Of a DNA stretch of 64,000 nt, positions 45,829-54,915 are shown piece after piece. Made by a program: the position numbers and the translations under genes. The stretch is taken from the NCBI GenBank assembly GCA_963708895.1, contig CAVPUE010000006.1, forward strand, positions 28,541 through 92,540. The letters are read 5' to 3'. Source of the DNA: Bacillus_BD sp963708895. Its GTDB lineage: Bacteria; Bacillota; Bacilli; Bacillales; Cytobacillaceae. The stretch's first letter is position 1. Every line of letters starts with the position of its first letter. The notes under the pieces were generated by a model. The model was given only the letters and a program-made list of their open reading frames with translations. It was not told where the DNA came from and made no database searches.

Positions 45829-47739
45829 ATGAGTAAACGCTACTTTACTATTGGCATGGCAGGCCATATTGACCATGGGAAAACGACATTAACAAAAGCA
45901 TTAACAAATATTGATACCGATCGATTAAAAGAGGAAAAGGAACGGCAAATCTCCATTGAACTTGGATTTGCGCCACTGTATGAAGATGATGAATTACAAA
46001 TTTCTGTGATCGATGTTCCAGGACATGAAAGATTTATTCGTCAAATGATTGCTGGTGTGGCAGGCATTGATCTTGTTGTATTGGTTGTAGCAGCAGAAGA
46101 AGGGGTTATGCCTCAAACACGGGAGCACCTTGAAATATTGAAATTTTTAGGCGTTAAAAATGGAATTGTCGCTATTACAAAAATTGATCGAGTCGATGAG
46201 GAATTTATCGAGTTAGTAAAAGATGACATCTTCACTGAATTAAAAGGCTCGGTTTTTGAACAATCACCATACGTTTTAGTGGATAGTCTTTCACGAAAAG
46301 GGGTAGACGAATTAAAAAACCTGATTATTGAAACCTTAAAGCATCAGGAAATGCGTGATATACGCGGTGCATTTCGTTTACCAATTGATCAAGTGTTTTC
46401 CGTAAAAGGACAAGGTACCGTTGTCAGGGGGACCGTATACGAAGGACATGTATCAGAGGGTCAAATCTTAAAAGTGATGCCAAAAGGACTGAACGTGAAG
46501 GCGAGACAAATTCAAGTCCATCATCATCAAGCAGCAGAAGCATTTGCTGGTCAAAGAGCTGCAATTAATCTTACAGGTGTGACGAAGGAAGAGTTGGAAC
46601 GAGGGGATGTTCTCGTTTCATCCGAACATTTTATCGTAACGAAGACCATTGATGTAGCCATCCATGTTGTAAGTGATTTAGATTATATAGTGAAACAAAG
46701 AATGCCAATCAAATGTCACATTGGCACAGCAGAAGTGATGGGAAGGATTGTGTTTTTTGACCGCAATGAAATTGAGGGTGAGAATGATGAAATTCTTTGT
46801 CAGCTTAGACTAGAAGAGGAAGTTGTGGCAAAACGTGGGGACCGATTTATTATTAGAAGGCCAAGCCCTGTAGAAACGATAGGCGGAGGCTGGGTCATTG
46901 AACCACGGGGCGAAAAATATAAATTTGGTTATCGTACGATTGAACAACTGGAAAAGAAAAAAGTAGGTACGCCTACAGAACGGATTATCGCTGCACTGGT
47001 AGAAGGTAAAAGTTTAACTTTGACGGAGCTAGTCACGATAACAGCATTGGAAAAAGAAATGATAGTAGATGAGCTGACGAAAGATGAGTTTATTCAATAT
47101 AATAAAACACAATATACGATCCGTTCTCTTGTAGAAACACTTCAAGAGGACTATACCGATCGAATTTCTTCTTACCATAATCATAATTCAATGAAAGTAG
47201 GAATAAATAAAGCAGAACTCTTTCATCAACTTGAAAAGGATTTTCCAAAGGTGCTCTTAGAATTTGTTCTGCAGCAGTCATTAGAAAATCAATATTTAAA
47301 GAAAAAAGATCAGTTTATCGCATTAGCTTCATTTGTTCCACATGTTCCAGAAAGTTGGAAAAAAAGAACAGATAATATGTTAGCTAAGTTAAAAAGTGAT
47401 GGTTTTAATGTTGTTTATTTTGAAGAATATTTAAAAACGGAAGGGATTCCGGAACGCTTAAACAATGAGTTTAAACATTTTCTAGAAGAGCAGCAACAGA
47501 TTATCTCTTTAGATGCTAAACATTATTGGCATGGAGATATTTTTCAGGAAGCACTTCGTAAAATGCACGCTGATACAGGAGCAGAATTTACACTTCAGGA
47601 AGCAAAAGAAATACTCGGCGGCCTATCGAGAAAGCTACTCGTTCCATTTCTTGAAAAATTAGATGGAATGGGGTTAACAAGACGGGTTGAAAATAATCGT
47701 GTATGGAATGAGAAAAAAGATACCAATTCTAGTATTTAA
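45829..47739 (+). CDS. selB: Selenocysteine-specific elongation factor
   Basis: A 636-residue GTPase that delivers selenocysteyl-tRNA to UGA codons marked by a SECIS hairpin. The EF-Tu-like domain has GHIDHGKTTLTKAL (near residue 10), DVPGHERFIRQM and ITKID. It continues with the SelB-type domain 2/3 (VFSVKGQGTVVRGTV, RPSPVETIGGGWV) and four winged-helix segments that bind SECIS RNA. It starts at ATG 45829 with AGGTGA upstream. selA, selD and tRNA-Sec are not in the window, and no selenoprotein gene was recognised here. Its presence predicts at least one selenoprotein elsewhere. Confidence 0.93.
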   Translation: MSKRYFTIGMAGHIDHGKTTLTKALTNIDTDRLKEEKERQISIELGFAPLYEDDELQISVIDVPGHERFIRQMIAGVAGIDLVVLVVAAEEGVMPQTREHLEILKFLGVKNGIVAITKIDRVDEEFIELVKDDIFTELKGSVFEQSPYVLVDSLSRKGVDELKNLIIETLKHQEMRDIRGAFRLPIDQVFSVKGQGTVVRGTVYEGHVSEGQILKVMPKGLNVKARQIQVHHHQAAEAFAGQRAAINLTGVTKEELERGDVLVSSEHFIVTKTIDVAIHVVSDLDYIVKQRMPIKCHIGTAEVMGRIVFFDRNEIEGENDEILCQLRLEEEVVAKRGDRFIIRRPSPVETIGGGWVIEPRGEKYKFGYRTIEQLEKKKVGTPTERIIAALVEGKSLTLTELVTITALEKEMIVDELTKDEFIQYNKTQYTIRSLVETLQEDYTDRISSYHNHNSMKVGINKAELFHQLEKDFPKVLLEFVLQQSLENQYLKKKDQFIALASFVPHVPESWKKRTDNMLAKLKSDGFNVVYFEEYLKTEGIPERLNNEFKHFLEEQQQIISLDAKHYWHGDIFQEALRKMHADTGAEFTLQEAKEILGGLSRKLLVPFLEKLDGMGLTRRVENNRVWNEKKDTNSSI

Positions 47740-47794
47740 GTTCGATTCCTACTGGACTGATATTTCTATCTTGTTTGAAAAGGAGAATTGAAAA

Positions 47795-48028
47795 ATGAGC
47801 AATTGCCAATTAGATCATAGTCATGAAGATGTACAAAAGAAATATGAATCTCAAAAAGAGTTTCTACCAGAAGATATGATTCCTTTATTCCAACAGTATT
47901 TTTCAAAAGAGCATACGCAGAAAAATCTAAATGAGATGTTTCATTTATTAAAAAAATACGATTTGTCTTCAGATGAAGAAAAAGAGAATAGAAATACTCA
48001 ATTACGGTTATTATTAAAAAATGAATAG
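47795..48028 (+). CDS. Hypothetical 77-residue soluble protein
   Basis: A charged helical protein that starts MSNCQLDHSHEDVQKKYESQ (ATG 47795, AAAGGAG upstream) and has FLPEDMIPLFQQYF and LNEMFHLLKKYDLSS. No membrane segment and no known motif. It follows selB by 55 bases and could be co-transcribed. It ends before a terminator. A group-restricted Bacillus protein is likely. Confidence 0.65.
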   Translation: MSNCQLDHSHEDVQKKYESQKEFLPEDMIPLFQQYFSKEHTQKNLNEMFHLLKKYDLSSDEEKENRNTQLRLLLKNE

Positions 48029-48071
48029 AATCAGGCAGTAAGTAGGTTCATTATTTAAAGAAAAAGTAAAC

Positions 48072-48111
48072 AAGAAAAAGGATCTTTACATTTAATAAGA
48101 TCCTTTTTCTT
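48072..48111 (+). terminator. Intrinsic terminator
   Basis: A 15-bp stem (48072-48086 with 48097-48111), AAGAAAAAGGATCTT with its inverse, T-rich on the right arm. Confidence 0.85.
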
Positions 48112-48123
48112 AAACTTTAATGA

Positions 48124-48308
48124 TGTCTAGTTTCGTAAAGGATGTTGTTAAAATCCAAAGGCCGATTTTAACGTAGAAATAAGCTATTTTGTACCTTCGT
48201 ATAAATTTTGCAGCTCTTTTCTCAAAAAATAAAGTCCAATATGAACGTGAGTACAAGGACAATCAGCATTTTTCTCTCCAAAAGCAACAAAGTTTGAGAA
48301 AAGAGCTC
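48124..48308 (-). repeat. Dispersed repeat, copy 4 (full length, inverted)
   Basis: On the minus strand it reads GCTCTTTTCTCAAACTTTG ... GAGAAAAGAGCTGC ... GTTAAAATCGGCCTTTGG ... ACGAAACTAGAC. Its left end touches the stop codon of a deleted ABC-F gene. Confidence 0.85.
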
Positions 48309-48737
48309 TAATGTGTCAGCTGTTCAGACCATTCTTCGACATTCCAAACTTTCGTAATCCAACCTTCGTAAAATTCAGGTTCATGGCAGACGATCACGAT
48401 TGTTCCTTTATAAGCCTGTAATGCACGCTTTAATTCATCTTTTGCGATTACATCGAGAAGGAAGAAAGGCGTCTTTTAATATATCACGGATGGTCTTTCC
48501 GGGGGTTAACACAGTATGTTGATCAAGATATCCATACTGAACATTTGGTGTCCAATCCACTTTTCCAGAATCATGTATCAGTTGTTTTGTCATGATGTTC
48601 ATTAGGGTAGATTTTCCCACTCCATTTGCCCCAACAAGGCCTACGTGATCCTCTGCGAGCAGTCTAAAAGATACATCTTTAAATAATGTACGGTCACCAA
48701 ATGTATGACTTAAATTTTCAACAGTTAATAAACTCAT
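48308..48737 (-). pseudogene. ABC-F ATPase gene with a large internal deletion
   Basis: The N-terminus (MSLLTVENLSHTFGDRTLF, Walker A GANGVGKSTL, then VQYGYLDQH and GKTIRDILKDAF) runs to about 48470. After that the C-terminal end of an ABC-F protein appears in another frame: IAKDELKRALQAYKGTIVIVCHEPEFYEG, ending EEWSEQLTH at 48308. About 400 residues, including both Walker B motifs and the second ATPase domain, are missing. This is a true deletion, not a base-call error. It lies against a dispersed repeat. Confidence 0.82.
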
Positions 48738-49024
48738 TTATCAATTCCTCACTTTAATAAAATCCTCGTTTTTTTATCATACTAGATTTTTTAAAATATA
48801 ACTACAGTAATATTTTAGGAACATATTGTACCTATAACAAATCATCGTAAATAATGAAATGACTTTATTTGTAATTTTTTGTGTATTTATGATTATATCA
48901 AGAAAAAATTTTAGGTTGATGTGTAATATTCAAAAAATATATAATTAGACAATTTTCGATATTTACGGTAAATTTAGATTATAGTTTGATTTTATTATTG
49001 TAAAATAGTTCAGGGGGTAATGGA

Positions 49025-49942
49025 ATGATTCGATATAAAAAATTGGGGTATGTCGTTTTAAGTGTTACAGATCTAGAAAAATCAGCAGATTTCTATGAAA
49101 ATATGGTTGGTTTGCAATTTGTTGAACGTGATAATGAAACCGTATACTTAAGAAGTAGTTACGATCATCATAATATGATCTTAGAACAAGGATCTGAACC
49201 TGGTCTTAAACGTGTTGCGTTTGAACTTGAGAAAGCTTCTCAATTCCAAGATGTTTTTAATTACTTAACTGACAAAGGTTTAAATCCAATTGAATTAAGT
49301 GAGAAAGAAACTCAAAAGCTAGCACAAGGTAGAACACTACGTTTCAAAGATCCATATGTTGGCGTTACGTATGAATTCTATGTTGAAATGATGCAATTAG
49401 GACTTCCATATAAATCTACACATGGTTTGGATATTGAATGTCTACTGCACGTAGTTTATGAATCTCCACATTTAGAAGAAATAACAGACTTCTTTGTTAA
49501 TACATTAAACTTTAAAATCTCTGATTTCTCAGGAAGAGAAACAAACTTCGTATGGTTAAGAGCGTTCCCTAACCCATGGCACCATACTTTTGCGGTTACA
49601 AAAGGACCTGAAAATAAATTAAATCACTTAGCTTATAAAGTTGGAACGGTTGATGATGTTGGGATTCAAGTTAATCGCTTAAAAGATCAAAATGTTCCTA
49701 TTCTTTTTGGACCAGGAAGACACCATCCATCAGGAAGTATTTTCCTTTACTTTGCTGATCCAGATGGAATGGCGATTGAATATAGCCAAGGTATGGAAGC
49801 ATTCCCAGAAGAAGGCGCTAGAGAACCACGTCGTTTAGAGCCAAGTAAAGAAACAATTGACGAGTGGGGCGGAACTCCTCAACCTGAATTTGGTCAAGTA
49901 GGTAAATTATTTACTGATGATCTTGAAAAAGTTAATAATTAA
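49025..49942 (+). CDS. Type I extradiol dioxygenase, copy 1
   Basis: A two-domain VOC enzyme of 305 residues that should open a substituted catechol using Fe(II) or Mn(II). The ligands are intact: His in IECLLHVVYE, His in NKLNHLAYKV and Glu in DGMAIEYSQG. It is only distantly related to the catechol 2,3-dioxygenase at 40.9 kb. The amidohydrolase next to it suggests that the ring-cleavage product carries a carboxyl group to be removed, as in protocatechuate 2,3-cleavage or aminohydroxybenzoate pathways. CAGGGGG lies upstream of the ATG. It differs from copy 2 by about nine bases, with only one residue change (V/I near the end). Confidence 0.88.
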   Translation: MIRYKKLGYVVLSVTDLEKSADFYENMVGLQFVERDNETVYLRSSYDHHNMILEQGSEPGLKRVAFELEKASQFQDVFNYLTDKGLNPIELSEKETQKLAQGRTLRFKDPYVGVTYEFYVEMMQLGLPYKSTHGLDIECLLHVVYESPHLEEITDFFVNTLNFKISDFSGRETNFVWLRAFPNPWHHTFAVTKGPENKLNHLAYKVGTVDDVGIQVNRLKDQNVPILFGPGRHHPSGSIFLYFADPDGMAIEYSQGMEAFPEEGAREPRRLEPSKETIDEWGGTPQPEFGQVGKLFTDDLEKVNN

Positions 49943-50121
49943 TCATTCGTAAAGAATATTATATATTTATTTTTTAAAAAGTGGCTGAGGTAAGGTTAAA
50001 AATAAGCTATTCGTACGCATACGAATTTCTAATAAGAATAAAAGTGAGTATGTGTACGTCTGGCGATTTTTAATCATGACTGATGTTTAATAGAGTAGAA
50101 CAAATTGGAGGAGGAACAAGT

Positions 50122-51157
50122 TTGTCTAACGAAAAATTGCGCATCGATTTCCATGCACATATCATTCCAGAAAATTTTCCTGAATTTAGATGAAAAATAC
50201 GGTGACAATAGATTTCCAACATTAAAACATACATGTGATTGTGGGGCTGAAATCTATAAAGATGGTAAGTCATTCCGTAAACTTGATGATAATGCATGGG
50301 ATCCAGAAAAACGTATTGCTCAAATGGATGAAGAAGGAATTGATGTACAAGTTCTTTCACCAATTCCAGTTACATTTTCTTATTGGGCAGACGCTGAAAA
50401 ATGTTTAGAGTTATCAAAAGCTCAAAATGACTTTATTGCTTCTGTTGTTAAGGAATACCCTACTCGTTTTGCTGGTTTAGGTACTGTGCCATTACAAGAC
50501 GCAGATTTGGCTATTGCTGAAATGGAAAGAGCTATAAATGAGTTAGGCTTAAAAGGGATTGAGATTGGTAGTAATGCTAATGGTAAAACCCTTGATGATC
50601 CTGAAATTTTAAGATTTATTGAAGCTGCAGCCAAAATGGATGTACCTCTATTTGTTCACCCATGGGCTACTGTTGGTGTGGAAAGAATGCAGAATCATAA
50701 TTTTATGTATTCAATCGGAATGCCATCGGAAACAGCTCTTGCTGCTGGAAGTTTAATTTTCAGTGGAATTTTAGAAAAATATCCTAATTTAAAAGTTTGT
50801 TTCTCTCATGGTGGAGGATCATTCCCATATGTGTTAGCACGAATCGATCAAGCTTGGGAATCATGGCCAAATATTCGTACAACTGAAGAAAAGCCAAGCC
50901 ATTATGCTAAACAGCTTTATTTTGATACGCTTGTTTATGACCCTAAAAATCTTCAATTTATGATTGATAAATTTGGGACAGACAAATTGATAGCAGGCTC
51001 TGATTATCCATTTGTACTACGTGAAGTTCCATCTGGAAAAGTTGTTGATCTGATTGAAAATGTTTCAGATGAAGATAAGCAAAAAATGCTAGGCGATAAT
51101 GCTGTTAAGTTTTTAGGCCTAAAAAAAGCTGATTATGTTAAAGAATTGACGAAGTAA
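50122..51157 (+). CDS. ACMSD-like amidohydrolase (decarboxylase), copy 1, frameshifted
   Basis: Same protein as the intact copy at 53807, but an inserted T near 50181 (TTTTCCTGAATTT versus TTTTCCGAATTT) shifts the frame after DFHAHIIPENF. TTG 50122 is the start (GGAGGAGG upstream). The remainder (from LDEKYGDNRF) is intact, with VHPW, FSHGGGSFP and GSDYPF. Unless the base is an error, only copy 2 makes a full protein. A restart from an internal codon would lose the DFHAH metal ligands. Confidence 0.85.
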
Positions 51158-51167
51158 GAAGAACTAC

Positions 51168-51215
51168 TAAAAGAACCTTTTCTTTTCGTTTCATACGATT
51201 AGGAAAGGTTCTTTT
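51168..51215. terminator. Terminator after amidohydrolase copy 1
   Basis: AAAAGAACCTTT pairs with AAAGGTTCTTTT. The same hairpin follows copy 2 at 54852-54899. Confidence 0.8.
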
Positions 51216-51231
51216 TCATTCATATTCCGTT

Positions 51232-51504
51232 TTATATACATTGAAAGATGGTATGCTCCTTTAGTGTAGGATTTAGTTTAAACATGACACTGTTATAAAC
51301 CTGATACTTATAGGTTTGAAGTAAAGCTTGTTTAAACGTGTACCCTCTAAAATATAGCTCGATTTGTTTATTCACATATCTAATAATTTGCTCTTTATAA
51401 ATTAATTTCCTCTTCTTTATTTTCTCCCGTGTATCTTCAGTTATGGAAAAAACAAGACGGACAATTGAATACTCATTATTTCCGCAATATTCCACTAAAT
51501 TCAT
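51232..51504 (-). CDS. Conserved small ORF of the duplicated module, copy 1
   Basis: A 90-residue basic protein (MNLVEYCGNNEYSIVRLVFS, then EDTREKIKKRKLIYKEQ and RYVNKQIELYFRGYTFKQA) with GGGGGAT-type purines upstream of ATG 51504. I do not recognise a family. It is convergent with the amidohydrolase gene. Support for a real gene comes from copy 2: the base changes between the copies within this frame (for example in the codons of YFRGYT and NEYS) are third-position and silent. Confidence 0.6.
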   Translation of the reverse strand: MNLVEYCGNNEYSIVRLVFSITEDTREKIKKRKLIYKEQIIRYVNKQIELYFRGYTFKQALLQTYKYQVYNSVMFKLNPTLKEHTIFQCI

Positions 51505-51860
51505 AGATGAATCCCCCTTATTCCCTTGTCAATATAATTAATTAAAAATTAACAATAAATTTACATTTATTTATATTATTTTAATACAACTTAATTAAAA
51601 ATCAACACTTCCGACAAAACTTGTCAAAATATTTTGTTATAACATAATATTTTCAATATTTCTTTATATTTAAACAGTGATTATATATTGTACTTTTAAG
51701 TGTGTTTAGATTAAGATGTTTTAAGATGAAACTTTTTTGAGAAACTGCATATTTTAAAATTAGAATTTAGGTAAAATTTTTTTCTTTAAAAGTTGCGTAG
51801 GGTAAACTTTTTAAGGCTAGGACAAAATCTAGCGTGATATAAAATAGGAGGTAACAAAGT

Positions 51861-52543
51861 GTGGAAAATGTTGTTTTAGCATTATCATTAACTCTTTTTG
51901 CGGGATTGGCAACAGGAATTGGAAGTATCTTGGCTTTTTTTACATCACATACAAATACAAAATTTCTATCACTTGCCCTTGGATTTTCAGCAGGTGTTAT
52001 GATATATGTTTCAATGGTCGAAATCTTTGTGAAAGCAAAAGACGCTTTAGTTGGGGCAATGGGGGCAGGACCAGGAAACTGGGCAACCGTCGGTGGTTTT
52101 TTTGGAGGTATGCTTTTAATTGCCATGATTGACAAATTCATTCCAAAACAAGGAAATCCCCATGAATTAAAAAAAGTGGAGGAAATGAATTCATCCAAAT
52201 AAGGTTACTGCTAATCCAGAACTATTGAAGATGGGTAAATTTACAGCGTTGGCAATCGCGATTCATAATTTTCCAGAAGGGATTGCTACATTTACATCTA
52301 CGATACAAGATCCATCGCTTGGAATTGCGATTGCCATCGCGATTGCGATTCATAATATACCTGAAGGAATTGCTGTATCTGTTCCCGTCTATTTTGCGAC
52401 TGGAAGCAAGAAAAAAGCATTTAAATTATCTTTTTTATCAGGGTTATCAGAACCAATTGGAGCAATCCTTGCCTTTTTAGTATTGATGCCTTTTATCAAT
52501 GATATTATGTTCGGTGTTATTTTTGCAGGGGTAGCGGGAATCA
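51861..52543 (+). pseudogene. zupT: ZIP-family metal transporter, copy 1, frameshifted and truncated
   Basis: A ZupT-like divalent metal importer. It starts at GTG 51861 after GGAGG, with LFAGLATGIGSILAFF, SLALGFSAGVMIYVSMVEI and the metal-binding helices HNFPEGIATF and HNIPEGIAVS. A one-base difference from copy 2 at about 52192 (ATTCATCC versus ATTCTAC) introduces a stop. The C-terminus is cut at the duplication junction after FAGVAGI, losing the last two helices. It is a relic of the tandem duplication. Confidence 0.85.
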
Positions 52544-52709
52544 AAATGACTTTATTTGTAATTTTTTGTGTATTTATGATTATATCAAGAAAATTTTAGG
52601 TTGATGTGTAATATTCAAAAAATATATAATTAGACAATTTTCGATATTTACGGTAAATTTAGATTATAGTTTGATTTTATTATTGTAAAATAGTTCAGGG
52701 GGTAATGGA

Positions 52710-53627
52710 ATGATTCGATATAAAAAATTGGGGTATGTCGTTTTAAGTGTTACAGATCTAGAAAAATCGGCAGATTTCTATGAAAATATGGTTGGTTTAC
52801 AATTTGTTGAACGTGATAATGAAACCGTATACTTAAGAAGTAGTTACGATCATCATAATATGATCTTAGAACAAGGATCTGAACCTGGTCTTAAACGTGT
52901 TGCGTTTGAACTTGAGAAAGCTTCTCAATTCCAAGATGTTTTTAATTACTTAACTGACAAAGGTTTAAATCCAATTGAATTAAGTGAGAAAGAAACTCAA
53001 AAGCTAGCACAAGGTAGAACACTCCGTTTCAAAGATCCATATGTTGGCGTTACGTATGAATTCTATGTTGAAATGATGCAATTAGGACTTCCATATAAAT
53101 CTACACATGGTTTGGATATTGAATGCCTACTGCACGTAGTTTATGAATCTCCTCATTTAGAAGAGATAACAGACTTCTTTGTTAATACATTAAACTTTAA
53201 AATCTCTGATTTCTCAGGAAGAGAAACAAACTTCGTATGGTTAAGAGCGTTCCCTAACCCATGGCACCATACTTTTGCGGTTACAAAAGGACCTGAAAAT
53301 AAATTAAATCACTTAGCTTATAAAGTTGGAACGGTTGATGATGTTGGGATTCAAGTTAATCGCTTAAAAGATCAAAATGTTCCTATTCTTTTTGGACCAG
53401 GAAGACACCATCCATCAGGAAGTATTTTCCTTTACTTTGCTGATCCAGACGGAATGGCGATTGAATATAGCCAAGGTATGGAAGCATTCCCAGAAGAAGG
53501 CGCTAGAGAACCACGTCGTTTAGAGCCAAGTAAAGAAACAATTGATGAGTGGGGCGGAACTCCTCAACCTGAATTTGGTCAAGTAGGTAAATTATTTACT
53601 GATGATCTTGAAAAAATTAATAATTAA
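52710..53627 (+). CDS. Type I extradiol dioxygenase, copy 2
   Basis: A 305-residue enzyme identical to copy 1 except for EKINN in place of EKVNN near the C-terminus. All three metal ligands (in LLHVV, LNHLA and AIEYS) are present. Its upstream region is duplicated too (two A fewer in a run near 52590), so both copies should be expressed from the same type of promoter, giving a double dose. It is followed by the intact amidohydrolase gene. Confidence 0.88.
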   Translation: MIRYKKLGYVVLSVTDLEKSADFYENMVGLQFVERDNETVYLRSSYDHHNMILEQGSEPGLKRVAFELEKASQFQDVFNYLTDKGLNPIELSEKETQKLAQGRTLRFKDPYVGVTYEFYVEMMQLGLPYKSTHGLDIECLLHVVYESPHLEEITDFFVNTLNFKISDFSGRETNFVWLRAFPNPWHHTFAVTKGPENKLNHLAYKVGTVDDVGIQVNRLKDQNVPILFGPGRHHPSGSIFLYFADPDGMAIEYSQGMEAFPEEGAREPRRLEPSKETIDEWGGTPQPEFGQVGKLFTDDLEKINN

Positions 53628-53806
53628 TCATTCGTAAAGAATATTATATATTTATTTTTTAAAAAGTGGCTGAGGTAAGGTTAAAAATAGGCTATTCGTA
53701 CGCATACGAATTTCTAATAAGAATAAAAGTGAGTATGTGTACGTCTGGCGATTTTTAATCATGACTGATGTTTAATAGAGTAGAACAAATTGGAGGAGGA
53801 ACAAGT

Positions 53807-54841
53807 TTGTCTAACGAAAAATTGCGCGTCGATTTCCATGCACATATCATTCCAGAAAATTTTCCGAATTTAGATGAAAAATACGGTGACAATAGATTTC
53901 CAACATTAAAACATACATGTGATTGTGGGGCTGAAATCTATAAAGATGGTAAGTCATTCCGTAAACTTGATGATAATGCATGGGATCCAGAAAAACGTAT
54001 TGCTCAAATGGATGAAGAAGGAATTGATGTACAAGTTCTTTCACCAATTCCAGTTACATTTTCTTATTGGGCAGACGCTGAAAAATGTTTAGAGTTATCA
54101 AAAGCTCAAAATGACTTTATTGCTTCTGTTGTTAAGGAATACCCTACTCGTTTTGCTGGTTTAGGTACTGTACCATTACAAGACGCAGATTTGGCTATTG
54201 CTGAAATGGAAAGAGCTATAAATGAGTTAGGCTTAAAAGGGATTGAGATTGGTAGTAATGCTAATGGTAAAACCCTTGATGATCCTGAAATTTTAAGATT
54301 TGTTGAAGCTGCAGCCAAAATGGATGTACCTCTATTTGTTCACCCATGGGCTACTGTTGGTGTGGAAAGAATGCAGAATCATAATTTTATGTATTCAATC
54401 GGAATGCCATCGGAAACAGCTCTTGCTGCTGGAAGTTTAATTTTCAGTGGAATTTTAGAAAAATATCCTAATTTAAAAGTTTGTTTCTCTCATGGTGGAG
54501 GATCATTCCCATATGTGTTAGCACGAATCGATCAAGCTTGGGAATCATGGCCAAATATTCGTACAACTGAAGAAAAGCCAAGCCATTATGCTAAACAGCT
54601 TTATTTTGATACGCTTGTTTATGACCCTAAAAATCTTCAATTTATGATTGATAAATTTGGGACAGACAAATTGATAGCAGGCTCTGATTATCCATTTGTA
54701 CTACGTGAGGTTCCATCTGGAAAAGTTGTTGATCTGATTGAAAATGTTTCAGATGAAGATAAGCAAAAAATGTTAGGAGATAATGCTGTTAAGTTTTTAG
54801 GCCTAAAAAAAGCTGATTATGTTAAGGAATTGACGAAGTAA
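53807..54841 (+). CDS. ACMSD-like amidohydrolase (ring-cleavage product decarboxylase), copy 2, intact
   Basis: A TIM-barrel amidohydrolase of 344 residues in the 2-amino-3-carboxymuconate-6-semialdehyde decarboxylase family. TTG 53807 follows GGAGGAGG. Metal and catalytic residues are present: DFHAH near the start, VHPWATVG, the histidine in FSHGGG and the aspartate in GSDYPF. The expected reaction is non-oxidative decarboxylation of a carboxylated muconic semialdehyde made by the dioxygenase upstream. In Paenibacillus a homologous enzyme (PraH) acts in protocatechuate 2,3-cleavage, and I infer a similar job; an aminocarboxymuconate substrate is the alternative. Confidence 0.85.
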   Translation: MSNEKLRVDFHAHIIPENFPNLDEKYGDNRFPTLKHTCDCGAEIYKDGKSFRKLDDNAWDPEKRIAQMDEEGIDVQVLSPIPVTFSYWADAEKCLELSKAQNDFIASVVKEYPTRFAGLGTVPLQDADLAIAEMERAINELGLKGIEIGSNANGKTLDDPEILRFVEAAAKMDVPLFVHPWATVGVERMQNHNFMYSIGMPSETALAAGSLIFSGILEKYPNLKVCFSHGGGSFPYVLARIDQAWESWPNIRTTEEKPSHYAKQLYFDTLVYDPKNLQFMIDKFGTDKLIAGSDYPFVLREVPSGKVVDLIENVSDEDKQKMLGDNAVKFLGLKKADYVKELTK

Positions 54842-54851
54842 GAAGAACGAC

Positions 54852-54899
54852 TAAAAGAACCTTTTCTTTTCGTTTCATACGATTTGGAAAGGTTCTTTT
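54852..54899. terminator. Terminator after amidohydrolase copy 2
   Basis: The hairpin is the same as at 51168-51215, AAAAGAACCTTT with AAAGGTTCTTTT. Confidence 0.8.
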
Positions 54900-54915
54900 T
54901 CATTCATATTCCGTT

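Larger units (their letters stand above)
48857..52543 (+). repeat. Tandem duplication, unit 1 (3,687 bp)
   Basis: The unit runs from 32 bases past 48825 (AAATGACTTTATTTG at 48857) through the dioxygenase, amidohydrolase, 90-residue ORF and most of the ZIP transporter. The same AAATGACTTTATTTG sequence recurs at 52544 inside the transporter gene, marking the junction. The two units are about 98-99% identical. The join falls at a few bases of shared A/ATG sequence. Confidence 0.95.

Noticed and set aside
49025..49942. Second dioxygenase as another catechol 2,3-dioxygenase or a glyoxalase
   Set aside because: All three extradiol metal ligands are present with two VOC domains, which excludes a simple glyoxalase, and its sequence differs strongly from the XylE-like enzyme at 40.9 kb.
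51767..52198. Long minus-strand frame opposite the ZIP transporter, also present at 55454-55942
   Set aside because: It is open in both units only because it is antisense to a conserved transporter gene; it has no ribosome binding site and a composition (SIPPKKPPTVAQFPGPAP) typical of an antisense frame.
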